Assembly: GCF_019703515.2 (NCBI RefSeq)
Contig: NC_059346.1
Span: 53,330,001 to 53,394,000, forward strand
Source: Myxocyprinus asiaticus
Taxonomy: Eukaryota; Chordata; Actinopteri; Cypriniformes; Catostomidae
Reading direction: 5' to 3'
Length of the DNA: 64,000 nucleotides
Under the pieces are notes generated by a model. The model ran no database searches and was not told the DNA's origin. It was given only the letters and a program-made list of their open reading frames with translations. The position numbers were made by a program, and so were the translations under genes. Below, in pieces: positions 33,981-47,500 of the stretch (position 1 is its first letter; each line of letters opens with the position of its first letter).

Positions 33981-36900
33981 GTCAGAGATGCTTTGTGGTC
34001 TACTTTTCACTTATTTGTGACATCATTGTCTGCTTTTTTCTTATTATATATTGAAATCTCCAAGTTTTTTTTTATGCTTTCTGTCTGTGGTGCTTAAGAA
34101 TATGGGCACTACCTTTGTAAAAGAGTGGTTAGGAAATGAGCCTAGTGTTGGAGACTATTTTTCCCAAAATGAAAAATAGTAATCTTTTACTCATTCTCAT
34201 GTATGAGAAACATATTAACTGTCTTCTGTAGAACACAAAAAGAGAAATTTTGAAGAATGTACTGGTTGCTCTTTTCCAAGTTCTAGGCTGAGAGCAAGAG
34301 CAAACAAGCTTCTCTCATTAATGTGCCAAGGAGAGCTCTTTCCGATGTCAAGGTTTTCAGTAAATAATGATTTAAATTTCTCACCCAAAGCTATTTTATG
34401 AGTTCATAAGACAAGTTTTAAGGGCTGCTTTAATTATACTTTTATGTTTTTTGTTTTTGTTTTTTTTTAATCCTTTTTGTAACTTGAAAGCTCCAGTCCC
34501 CATTCATTGTCTTGGAAGTGAATGCTCAGTACATACTTCAAAATGTCTCTTTCTTCCATGGAAGCAAGAAAGTCATTCTAGTTTATAACAACATTAGGGT
34601 AAATGATGACAGAATATAATTTTTTTTGGGTGAACTGTTCCCTTAAGTGATTCAGTTTCTTAGCCCATGTGTGATTGAGGGAAATATGGAGCAGAGTTGT
34701 GTGAAGTGGCCTGAGAATTCTGAGTTGTTCAGGGTTCATCTGGGCTAATCAATACGCTGTGTGAAAATGTGCACAGAGCACCTCTGTGTCTTTGCTCTTA
34801 CACCTGTTATTACACTGACAGCTTTTGGCACCTTTTTCTAGCTTTATGGGCACCAGGGTCTCACATGGACTTGTCTGGGATTTGTGGTGTGTTGAGATTG
34901 TGTTTCTACATGGAAGTAGCTGAAGGAGTTTAACTTAAGGCTAAATAACTGAGTCAATATCTACCAGAACCCACATAGGGGTAACCCCCAAAAAAGGAAA
35001 CCCGAAAATAACATTTCTGTTATTTGCTCACCCTCATGTTGTTCCAAACCTGTAGGTATGGCTTTCTTTTTTTCCCTGCGGAACACAAGTGAGTGAGAAC
35101 AAGTTTCTCTCATGAATGCGTCTTTTAATACAATGGTTGTGGATAGCGGATAGTGATTCCGGATTCAAGCTTTTAAAAGGCCATGCGGCTCTTGCATCAT
35201 ATTCCAATATGCTGTATTGAAAGCCCTACAACAACATATTATTTGAGGTTTTACCTTGCATCAGGGGGTCAGACTGGGGGAATGGAGACATCATCCTCAG
35301 ACAGTTCAAAGGATTTGGGAGGTATTTATGGAAGCTTATTACAACACGCTCCAAAAAAGTTGGGACAGTCGAGTGTTTACCACTGTGTAAACTCACCATT
35401 TCTTCTAATAACACGTATTAAGCATTTGGGCACTGAAGACACAAGTTTAAGAAGCAGTATTTCCCCCCATGCATCCGTTATGCAGGTCTTTAGCTGTGCA
35501 ATTGTGAGGGGCCTTCGTAGCCTTATTTTGCGCTTCATACTGCGCCACACATTCTAAACTGGAGACAGGTCAGGACTTCGGGCAATCTAGCACCTGCACT
35601 TTCTGCTTATGCAGCCATGCATTTGTAATTTGGGGAGTATATGGTTTGGCATTGTCCTGCTGCAAAATGCAGGGACGTCTCTAAAAAAGGGGGTGTCTGG
35701 AAGGCAGCATATGTTGCTTCAAAATTTGTGCAAATCTTTCTGCATTAATGGTACCCTCACAGATGTGCAAGTTACCCATGCCATGGGCACTGACATACCC
35801 CCATACTATGACAGACACTGGCTTTTGGACCTGACGCTGATGACAGCTTGGATGGTCCTTTTCCTCTACGGCCCAGAGAACACGACAGCTGTTTTTTCCA
35901 AAAACAATTTGAAATGTGGACTCGTCAGACCACAAAACACAATTCGGCTGTTCTACTTTCCATCTCAGATGAGACAGAGCCCAGAGAAGTTGCGCTGCTT
36001 TTGGACAGTGTTGATGTATAGCTTCTGCTTTGCATAGTAAAGACTTAACTTGCATCTGTGGATGCAGCGGCGAATGGTGTTGACTGACAGGTTTACCGAA
36101 GTATTCATGAGCCCATGTCATGATAGCCATGCCTGAGGGATTAGAGATCACACTAATCCCCTTTACACACCATGACTTGACCGGATTCCCTGAATCTTTT
36201 AACTATATTGTACACTGTATAGGGTGAAATGCCCAAAAGCTTTCCATTTTGTCTTTGGGGAACATTTTTCTTAAAGCACTGGATTATTTGCTGACGCATC
36301 TCGACCCATCCTTGCTCTTGAAGGACTAGGTTTTTTTTTGGAGGCTCATTTTATAGGCTACTATAACACGATTTTCACACCTTTTTAACATCACCTTGTT
36401 ATTTCATCTCATCAGATTGTTATTAGTCCTAAATTGCCCGTCTCAACTTTAAAAAAAACAAAAAAAAAACAACAACAAATTTATGTTTTGCAGGCATAAA
36501 TTTCAGAAAAAAGAAAAATTTAAAAAAATGTATGTCTTCAAAAAGCAATTCAGTTGATTAGGTAAAACATGAAGTACTTTGTCATTATACTGTATTTGTT
36601 GGAATACAAGTCAAAGTACATTTACAAATCACTCCTTTTTGTTTTTATTGGAATATTGCATACTGTCCCAACTTTTTTGCTACTAAAAATAATTTTGGTT
36701 TCACTTTATGTCAGGATGAGCAAAACTCTCCATTGTCAGGTTAGGGAACACATGGCTGACCACCCTTTATGGTCACCAGACCACATGCAGGCAGGACAGA
36801 TTGCACAGTACTGGCAAATCTGCTGTTTGTATGCGTCCTCATGAACACAGACATGATTTATATAATACAATAATAAAAGTCACACTGCTCCGAGTAATTT

Positions 36901-39900
36901 TTAAAAAATTTTTATTGTACGTTCTGATTTGATTTACTGTTCCATACTTCAGTTTCTAACTGCCATGGTATGAGCTGCTCAGGGTGGTTACAGAGCAGAG
37001 GGCAGCGATGCTGAAACTGCCAGACTGGGGTGATATGCCCCTCCCCCCTCTAGCTCTTTTCTATTGGTCAAGTGCAGAGGAAGTACAGAAGGTTCTTTTT
37101 GCCCAAGGGGAGGGAAGAGGAGGTTATTGAGGGAGACAGATTCCAGTCCTCACCCTTTACAGGAGCTCTTTGTGTGTGCCAGCGCTTCAGTCATGATGCA
37201 ATACTGTAACTTCAGGTTACTCATGATTGACTAGAGACAAAGGCTATGCTCGGAATATCATACTACCATATGATAGTACTACCATAGAATACCCCATGAC
37301 CCATTACAAATGTGAATTACTGTAAACATGCAATGTAATGAGGTCATTTGACAACGATGTTGCATACGTTACTACTGTTTGAAATGCATATTGTGTACTG
37401 TTTCACATATTATTTAAAAAATAGTTTGCCGTATACACAGTATAATACAGTATACAACTGACTGTACAGAATATGCAGTAAGTAGTATGCTAGTATTCCT
37501 TTTTGAATATAGCCAAAGCCTCTTATGTGTTCAGTAGATAAATATACTTCCACCTTCTTATTTCTCTGTTCGCCTGAAGCCATCCATCCTGTCAGATAAT
37601 GGCCTGTTACCTATGCAGTAAGATTTTAGTACTCAGCCTAGAAACCATAGGCAAACAGTGATTTAAAGAGGATGCCAGCTATTCAGGGAAACACCGCAGT
37701 TTTCCATCAGGCACTGTAAAATACTGTATGACTATTCAAACGGAGTTGTTGAGCAGTTAGTAAACTGTAATTACTCAGAGATTTTGATTAATTTCCCATA
37801 ACTTATAAATATTTTAAATTACGTAGAGTGGCAAGAAAAAGTATGTGAACCCTTTGGAATTAGCTGTTTTTCTGCATTAATTGGTCATAATATGTGATCT
37901 CATCTTAAAGTCACAATATAGACAAACACAATGTGCATAAGCTATCAACACACATACAAATATAATCTTTCATGTCTTTATTGAACACATCCCATTAAAC
38001 ATTCACAGTGCTGTAGAAAAATTAAGTGAACTCTTGGATTTAATAACTGGTCTATCCTCCTTTGGCAGCAATAACATTAACCTTTCTGGTAGCTGCAGAT
38101 TAGACCTGCACAACGTTCAGAAGGAATTTTGGACCGTTCTTCCTTACAGAACTGCTTCAGCTCAGCCATATTCTTAGGATGTCTGGTGTAAACGGCTCAC
38201 TTGAGGTCATTCCACAACATCTCTATTGGGTAAAGGTCTGGGCTCTGACTGGGCCACTCCAAATTGTGGATTTTCTTTTTTTGAAGCCATTCTGTAGTGG
38301 ATTTATTTAGATGTTTAAGGTCATTGTCATGCTGCATCACCCAACTTCTACTGAGCTTCAGCTGCTGCACAGCCACCCTGACATTATTCTGTAGGATATC
38401 TTGATGGTAAACTTAGGAAATCATTTTTTCCTCTATGATGACAAGCGGTCCAGGCCCCGAAGCAGCAAAGCAGCCCCAAATCATGATGCTCCCTCCACCT
38501 TACTTCACTGTTGGGATGATGTTTCCCTGTTGGTTTGCGGTGCCCTTTTAATGCCATACGTAGGTCTGTGTGTTCTTCCCAAACAATTCAACCTTAGATT
38601 CATCAGTCCACAAAACATTTTCCCACTAGTGTTGAGCATTTCAATTTGTTCTTTGGCAAACTTCAGGTGCGCAGCAGTGTTTTTGTTGGAAAGCAGTGGC
38701 TTCCTTCATAGTGTCCTGCCATGGACACTATGCCTGTTTAATGTTTTCCATATAGACTCCATATAGAGTTCTTATGATTCCTTCAAGTCTTAAGCTGTCA
38801 CATTAGGGCTCTTTTGTACTTCATTGAGCATTCTGTGGTGTGCCCTTTGAGTCATCTTGGCTGGATGGCCACTTCTAGGGATAATAGCCACAGTACTAAA
38901 TCATCTCCATTTATAGAGAATTTGTCTAACTGTGGACAGATGAATATCTAAGCAACAATTCTTGATCGTAGGTCTTCTGAGATCTTTTTTTCTTTCTCTC
39001 GATGCATGGTCCACTTCAGCAGATGGTAATTGTGAATAGCAAACTCAAAATGTTTGAGTGCTTTTTATAAGTCAAAGAAGCTCTAACCCACACCTCCAAT
39101 CTTGTTTCAATAATTGGATGCCAGGTTTGCCAACTCCTAACTCCCTACCCAGTCCAAAAAGACCATTTATTGAAGCAAACCTTCAAAAACAGTTATTCTG
39201 AAATCTTAATGGTTGTGACGCCAAGTAGCCTTAACATTGTTACTCCATTCACATGCAATAAAGGTTTTGTTAATCATAACATGTTTATGGGTATGTGACG
39301 TGAAATACTGGTACTTTGGGGCAGCTTGACTTGTGGTGTGATATTCTGTACTCCTATGTAAAGCTGTTTTAAATGGCATTTTGTATTATATTTGTAACGC
39401 CTATGAATTTGAGTTCTTTTTATTACCTTATCTCACTCGAGAGACTACATGGAATATTTGAACTTTTACAAAGTAATTTGGTATGCCACAGGATGAAGTA
39501 ATGTAATTCAAATGAAGTAGTGAAGACAAAAAGGTGATTAAAAATGGTGAAAAGGAAATGGTGAGCAGTTACAAGGACCCATGATACAATTTCTCTTATA
39601 CTTTCATACATTTTACCATAAAATCTTTGATTTTGATAATAATGCATGGACATGTTAACTCTTCTTAAAGGGGAAATGGTGATAAAATGGTGGTAAACTG
39701 TTATTGAAAAATAAAATTATGAATATTATGAATTATTTGTAGCATGATGGCTTGGCTAATATTATCAGTGTTCTTAGGGGAGAAAACAATTGTACTGTAG
39801 GAAATCAATAACTAAATACAGTTTAGCCAGCATTAATGTTGAGAGAACAGTTAAAAATTATAGTTGGATACTGACAGAGGCTGATCTCCATATTGAACTG

Positions 39901-42900
39901 CTCTGCCTGCAGTTATTGTGTTAGTCCCTGTGTATTATGTTTTTCTCAAGCAGCATTGTGAATTGTGTTCTGTATGTTTCTCAAGACCTAGCATGTCAGG
40001 ACTTCACCTTGTGAAGCAGGGCAGAGACCGAAGACGCATCGACCTGCAGAGAGACTTTACCGTTGCTTCACCAGCTGAGTTTGTCACCCGCTTTGGTGGC
40101 AACAAAGTCATTGAGAAGGTAAGATCCTCAACTTTCACCTGTTAAACGTATATGTGCATGGTGACAGCCATTAAATATCATATTTTGTTGTGACAGGTCC
40201 TTATCGCCAACAATGGCATCGCTGCGGTCAAGTGCATGCGCTCTATCCGTCGTTGGGCTTATGAAATGTTTCGGAATGAACGGGCCATTCGTTTTGTCGT
40301 CATGGTCACCCCAGAAGACCTCAAAGCCAATGCAGGTAATTTAAAGAAGAGAGCTTAACTGTTACGGCATTAAAAACCTCCCCCCATTCCTGGCTCCATC
40401 ATGATATAATCCAGGAAAATCTCTGCTGGTACATGGAAGTTTATTTAGATGAGAAGGCCTTGGTCTTTCTTTCATTGTTTAAATTGTGTCAGTCTGTTTT
40501 GTCCAGAGCAGGCCTGGTCTAATTTGCATTAAAAGAGTGCAGTAAAGTGTACATCTTTTGTGTATGGCATGCTTCCTTTGGCCTCCTGTACTGACATTAA
40601 CATTTATGTAATCTGTAACTATGTCCACAGAGTATATCAAGATGGCTGATCACTATGTTCCCGTCCCAGGAGGGACAAACAACAACAATTATGCAAATGT
40701 GGAACTCATTTTGGACATAGCTAAACGAATTCCTGTTCAGGTAAATGCATGTGAGCTTTAATGATTGATCTTCTGAGCACTTATAGTGGCTCCAAAAAGC
40801 GTTTGGACACCAAAAATGTCACTGCATTAGATAACAAAATCAAACCAAATGGCTTTTTTTGTTGTTGTGTTTTTTTTATTTTATTTTTTTTAAGAAAAAT
40901 AGCACAATCACACTAAATATGATAAAATACACCTGTGGTTACTCCGCTTGGACACCTGCACTGAAAAACAAAAAACAAAAGACTCTTTGGCTGAACTTGA
41001 TTCAGTCATGGGTAGTGGTTTCACATGTTTGAAATTAGTTTTCTTAACTTAAAATTACTATGTAATCTCAACACAAAAACTTTGTGTAGAAATAACCAAA
41101 TTGAATTGGGCAAACCTAACAAAACTGGATTAAGATTTAGATGGATGGAATGCAATGAAATCAAGTTGTGACTAAATGTTCTAGAATTGTGTTGCTTCAG
41201 TTCATTTTAATTAAGTAAACTGAACAAGCAGCAAAAACTTTGAGTGTGTGTAAACTTGAGAATATCTGACTTCATATATCCACTTTAAATCACCTTGAGA
41301 CCAGTTTGTTAAAAGTAATTGCAAACATGAAGGGAAATTAAGTTACCTCTGACTAAATGTCTGGTATTATTTGTTTGCAGATGCCACTTGGTTTAATATT
41401 TTATCAAATGCAATGAAATTCATACACTATTAAGTGTGCCTGAAGAGTCCAAATACTTTGTAGGGCCACTGCATTGTTAACTAGACCCTTGTCTCTAACA
41501 TACTTTAACATTTTCCCCTGTTGTCTTAAGGCTGTGTGGGCCGGTTGGGGCCATGCCTCTGAGAACCCCAAACTTCCTGAATTGCTACACAAGAATGGCA
41601 TCGCTTTTATGGGTGAGACACCGATATTATAATCCAGCAGGATTCGTGCAGCACCATATTGATTGTAATTCATCACGTACAATGATAGTGCTCATCTTAC
41701 ATTAGTGTTTTTTTTTTTTTTTTTTTTTTTTTATATATATAGGTCCACCTAGTCAGGCTATGTGGGCTCTTGGGGACAAGATCGCCTCTTCTATCGTGGC
41801 CCAGACTGCTGGTATCCCCACGCTACCCTGGAGTGGAGCAGGTTTGTCCACCCTCACAAGTTTTAAAGACCGGTTTCTGAGACACACATTGTAAATTAGA
41901 ATGATTCGGATTTTCCATTTTAAAGGAATTTTCAGTTGGAGCCATGGCACAATGGGTAGTGCATGTTCTCATGGGGATGCAGGTTTTATTCCAGCCTTTT
42001 ATTCATGTCCCAATCCTGTTCCCTAATTTCTCTCCTTTTATTACCCTATCTACTCTCTAATTTTCTATAAGGTAAAGGCAAAAAAGCCCATAGGTAAATT
42101 AAATAATAATAAAAAAGTGAATAAATAAGTAAACTTCCCTGTAAAAGTTATGACCTGATGGTTAGTGCACATGCTCTAGACACGTAAAGAGCTTGCTATT
42201 GTACTGGTGGTGCGAGTTTTATTCCAGCTTGTCAAGCACCTGTCATATTACCCCTTTTCCCCCCCACACTATTTCAGTTGTCTCTATTACAGCTGGATGA
42301 TCTGGGTAACTTATGATGTATTCGATATGATTTTGTTGACAATATAAAATTGTCACAATTTCTAGGAGACATACAGAGATATTTTGATAGCATCTCTGAC
42401 AGGGTTCCCACACGTCCTGGCAAACCTGATCTTTTGCAATGCAGTTTTTTAGTCATGGAAAATACATAGAAAATTAGAAAAATACCAAAATGACCTGGAA
42501 AATATTTAAGTATAATGAAACCATTTGACTGTGTGACTAACATGGTTTTTGTTACATGTACAAAAACATGGTAACGATCAAAACTCGGGATAGTTGTCAA
42601 ATACAAACAGCGTCAATGGTTGACTGTCATTAACGAAGTCTTGTCACGTACATTCTCTGCTCATCTGCTGTTATCTCTGATTTGCCTTGACAAAATAGTG
42701 TAAGTATTTTTACAGTGAATTTTTTTTCTTCATTCTAACATTGCTGTTGTTTTACCTACTAAAACACTTGAGATATATATTAGTCTTATTGTGTATTCTA
42801 TATATACTTTAATTTTTTTTATTCAATTTGTAATTATTTTTTATGTATGTATGTCTTGTCACTGTTTTTTATTGTTGTGCACTGGAAGATTCTGAATAAT

Positions 42901-43528
42901 AAATGAACAATCTTATAGTCCGCTTATACTGTGGTTACCAGTATGATTACTGTGATGTACAAAAAAAAAAAAAAGGACAGGATCATTGAATTCAATCATA
43001 AAAATGGCATTAGCTATAAAACGTGTAATATCGTTTTTTTTTTTTTTGAATGCACAAATTAAATTAATTACGTTATGTCCTAGTGTTATTATTAAACTGC
43101 TAAAGGCTGCGATTTAATTAAATATATAATCTGCATGTGCTGCACACTTCAAAATGAAAGTGTGTAATGAATTCAGAAAAAAAAAAAAAAAAAAAAAACA
43201 TTCAATAACCACAATATACATCAAGACCTCACACCCATTGAGCACATAAAATGTCCTGGAAAATTATGCCTTGAAAAGAGTTGGAACCCTGTCAGATTTC
43301 TATCAGAATAAAAAGATCAGAGGGTTCATCCCTTTTTAGAAAAAAAAACGTCCTTTTACGGCACTCAGAAAAAATATTGAGATATAGATCAAATATTGTT
43401 TTTTTTTTTTTGCGTGTGTGTGTATTACCCAGCCCTGATCTCTGTCAATAAAAATGGCATAAAGCCCAAGAATATTTAAACACAACAGATTCAATTAATG
43501 AATGATCAGATGGTTCCTCTTATTGAAA

Positions 43529-43565
<37 letters not shown>

Positions 43566-44540
43566 TGCTGTATTGTCCATTTGTAGTCTAGTGTCAATAA
43601 AAATGGCATGTAGCCCAAGAATGAATAAATAAATTATAGAAATTCAACTAATCATTGTTCAGTTAATATGACGTTCTGTGACTTTGGAGTTTGACAGTGA
43701 GATTTTTCAGGACTGACTGTAGAGTGGACGGAGAGTGACCAGAAGAAAGGCATCATCAATGTTCCTCCTGAGCTGTATGAGCAGGGCTGTATACATGATG
43801 TGGAGGCTGGACTGAAGGTGTAACACACACTCATCATCAACGCATGACAAACTCGTACTTCAGTCCTGTAAGTGACTGCTTTATCGATGTCTCACTGTTT
43901 TTCACGTGGCGTGTTTTGATTGACAGGCGGCTGAACAAGTGGGCTACCCTGTGATGGTGAAGGCGTCTGAGGGCGGTGGAGGAAAAGGTATCCGAAAGGT
44001 CAACAGTGTGGAAGACTTCCCCAACCTCTTCAGACAGGTCAGAGATCAAATCACAATCCTATGCTGCTGTTATTTTTTTATTTTATTTTTTTGCTGTAAA
44101 GTCTGGTAGTGTACCATAAAAACTGCTCCTCCTCTACTTTTTTGTGTATGTTTTGGTTGACCTCAGGTTCAAACAGAGGTTCCAGGCTCCCCCATCTTTG
44201 TCATGCGACTGGCCAAACACGCACGCCACCTGGAGGTTCAGATCTTGGCTGATCAGTACGGAAACGCCATCTCTCTGTTCGGCCGTGACTGCTCCGTCCA
44301 GCGCAGACACCAGAAGATTATTGAGGAAGCTCCTGCTACTATCGCTACCTCAGATGTGTTTGAGAATATGGAGAAGGTAATACAGAGAATCAGGAGAAGA
44401 GATTGTCCAGTATTGTTGTTACCGATTGTTTTTATACTTGAGTTTCTAATTTGATCACAACCAATTTTTTATTTTTTTTTTGCTTTTCAACACAATAAGA
44501 ACTAAAATAATAATAAAAACATTATATGCATAATAAATAT

Positions 44541-44574
<34 letters not shown>

Positions 44575-47500
44575 CCATGATTATTTATGTTTTGTAACAT
44601 TATAATTACAGTGTTTTCTGATCTAAAAGGTAGCAAATGTATTTTACATCTTTGTTGTGGTTTATGTCTAATTGTTAAGGATAAATGCTACACCTTTCTT
44701 ACTTGAGAATGAATAGCTTAAATAAGGTTGTTACATTACCTGTAAAGCTTGTCATTTCCTGTTGAATGCACAGTGGTTCATTGGCATTGTTGGGCGCTAA
44801 TCCTTAGAGACCCACCAAAATTATCTAGCCCTAAAATTAAAGATTAAGATAGAAGTCTTATGTTAATACTAAATTTTTCTAAGGGGATCAATGTGGTATC
44901 ATCCACTATGAAAAACACATACCTGTAGTAACTTAACCCTCCTATTCTGTTCAAATAGGACTACCTACTTTACTGTTTGCGGCCATTTTTGATCGGAAAC
45001 ATTACTTTTTGGTAACACTTTATGATAAGGTTCCATTTGTTTTTTTTAATTGTTTTGTTTTTTTATTTTCTCCCCTTTTCTCCCCAATTTGGAATGCTCA
45101 ATACCCAATGTGCTCTAAGTCCTCGTGGTGGCGTAGTGACTCGCCTCAATCCGGGTGGCGGAGGATGAATCTCAGTTGCCTCTGTGTCTGAGACGGTCAA
45201 TCCACACATCTTATCACGTGGCTTGTTGAGCGCGTTACCGCGGAGACGTAGCGTGTGTGGAAGCCCATGCTATTCTCTGCGGCATCCACGCACAACTCGC
45301 CACGTGCCCCAACGAGAGCTAGAACCACACATTATAGCAACCACGAGGAGGTTACCCCATGTGACTCTACCCTCCCTAGCAACCGGGCCAATTTGGTTGC
45401 TTAGGAGACCTGGCTGGAGTCACTCAGCACACCCTGGATTCGAACTCACGACTCCAGGGGTAGTAGCCAGCGTCAATACACGCTGAGCTTTCCAGGCCCC
45501 CAATAGGTTCCATTTGTTAACAACATTAGTTAACAAGAACTAACAATGAACAATACTTATTAGGCATTTATTAATCTTAATGTTAATTAAAACATATACT
45601 AATACATTTTTAAAATCAAAAGTGTATTAGTTGACATTAGTTAATGCACTATGAACTAACATTGAACAATTGTATTTTTATTAACTAACATTAACTATGA
45701 TTAGTAAATGCTGTAGAAAATATATTGTTAATTGTTTGTTCATGATAGCTAATGGATTAACTAATGTTAATGAATGGAACCTTATTGAAAAGTGTTATCA
45801 ACTTTCTTTTTCTTCCCTCAAGTAAAAACAAAACAATTATGCACTTCTTTTGGGATTTTGTTTTTATACCTTAATTTCACCATTAATTTGCATAAGCAGC
45901 AAATTTGTTATCCAATTTATTAACTTCTCTACAGTAAAAACCTAGTTGAAACATGAAGAAAATATGAGAATGTCCCATGTATTGGGGGCAGATTGCTGCC
46001 ATCTGGTGAAAGTAAAATAACATGACTTGAAAATCATGTTATAACAATTATAGCCAGTATGTGGCTGAAGTGTTATATGCAGCAACCTTCTGTTTATTAA
46101 TTCTAAATTCTATTACAAATTATGCATTTGGATATATATTTAGACATGATCAAACTATTATTTGTCAAAGTTTAGGTTTTTTTTTTTTGTGCCTGAAAGA
46201 TTCAGTTTTTTGTCTGGAAGGTGATTTTGGTCAAAAATGACAGAACAGGATAGGAAGGTTAAATGAGGAAAAAATATTTTTGAAGAATCTTTTCTTTTCG
46301 TTATGGCCTGAAGTGTGTATCTGTCTGTTTCAGTGTGCAGTAATGCTGGCAAAGATGGTTGGCTATGTGAGTGCAGGTACTGTAGAGTATCTGTACAGTC
46401 AGGATGGAAGCTTTTACTTCCTGGAGCTCAACCCTCGTCTTCAAGTGGAACATCCTTGCACTGAGATGGTGGCTGATGTCAACCTGCCTGCTGCCCAGCT
46501 GCAGGTTTGTGTGTGAATTTTGTGTATGTTTTTGGAAAGAAATATTCCATGTTAAACTCAAACTTGAGCTTTATCCATGACATCTGTGACATTACCATAG
46601 AAAATAATTTCGACTCACTCGAAAAAGGAGAAAAATGCCTTGTGTTTGCAACATTATTTCCAATATTTCATCTCATGTAATGACCATGCAATTCCTGTAA
46701 ACCTTCGTTTGAAGTTCTGGCAATGATACCTTGACGTAACTATCTGTAATGCACATCTTGCTATTTATAAAAGCAGTCCCACCTCAAAAGGATGATTTAT
46801 ACAACTTTACAGCTTAAATAAAAGCATATTTTTTACTGAATAATTGCCTTTTTCAATGCCTTTTGTTTTTGTAAAGTGCCTCAACAAAAATACAAGATGC
46901 ACATTTCTGCTTAAAAATCCTGCAGTACACTTGCCCCACAGACCTCCATTGAAACTGTATTTCTGCACACATGATGTTCCCTTATTATTGTATCCGTTAG
47001 TATTATTATTATTATTCCTCCCCAATGGGAGTCTTTGGCAGTCCATAAAACCATACATTGGAAAATTATTAAATTTGGGCATGAATAGTCCCCATAACAT
47101 ATTTGAGACCTCTAGGACAAACTCTAGGACTATCTTTTGAATTAACTAGGTCGATGTGAAAATGTATTGGAAGCTGTATCTCGCGAACACTTTGTCCTAT
47201 CGAAACTTTGTATGATTCATGAGCACCATGATCTGAGGGTACATGCAGAGTTTCGCGACAGAGCCACCTATGGGTCAAGAATTGTGAAGATTTGGTGTCT
47301 GTGGATTCCTTACGTCATGCGGATTTCAACTATTTCAATTTTTCCCATATCAGCCTTGCTGCTTCTACACCATATTTAATTTTATTAAAAAGATATATAT
47401 ATTTAAAATGCATTGTCGGATTTGAAAGAAAATGGATATGCATCATCGACATCATGTCCTGAGGATACCTGATCAGTTTAAAGACAGCGCCACCTATAGT

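Noticed and set aside
35609..36037. 142-codon + strand frame
   Set aside because: Antisense of the Tc1 transposase on the minus strand; the minus frame carries the recognisable DESxF motif.
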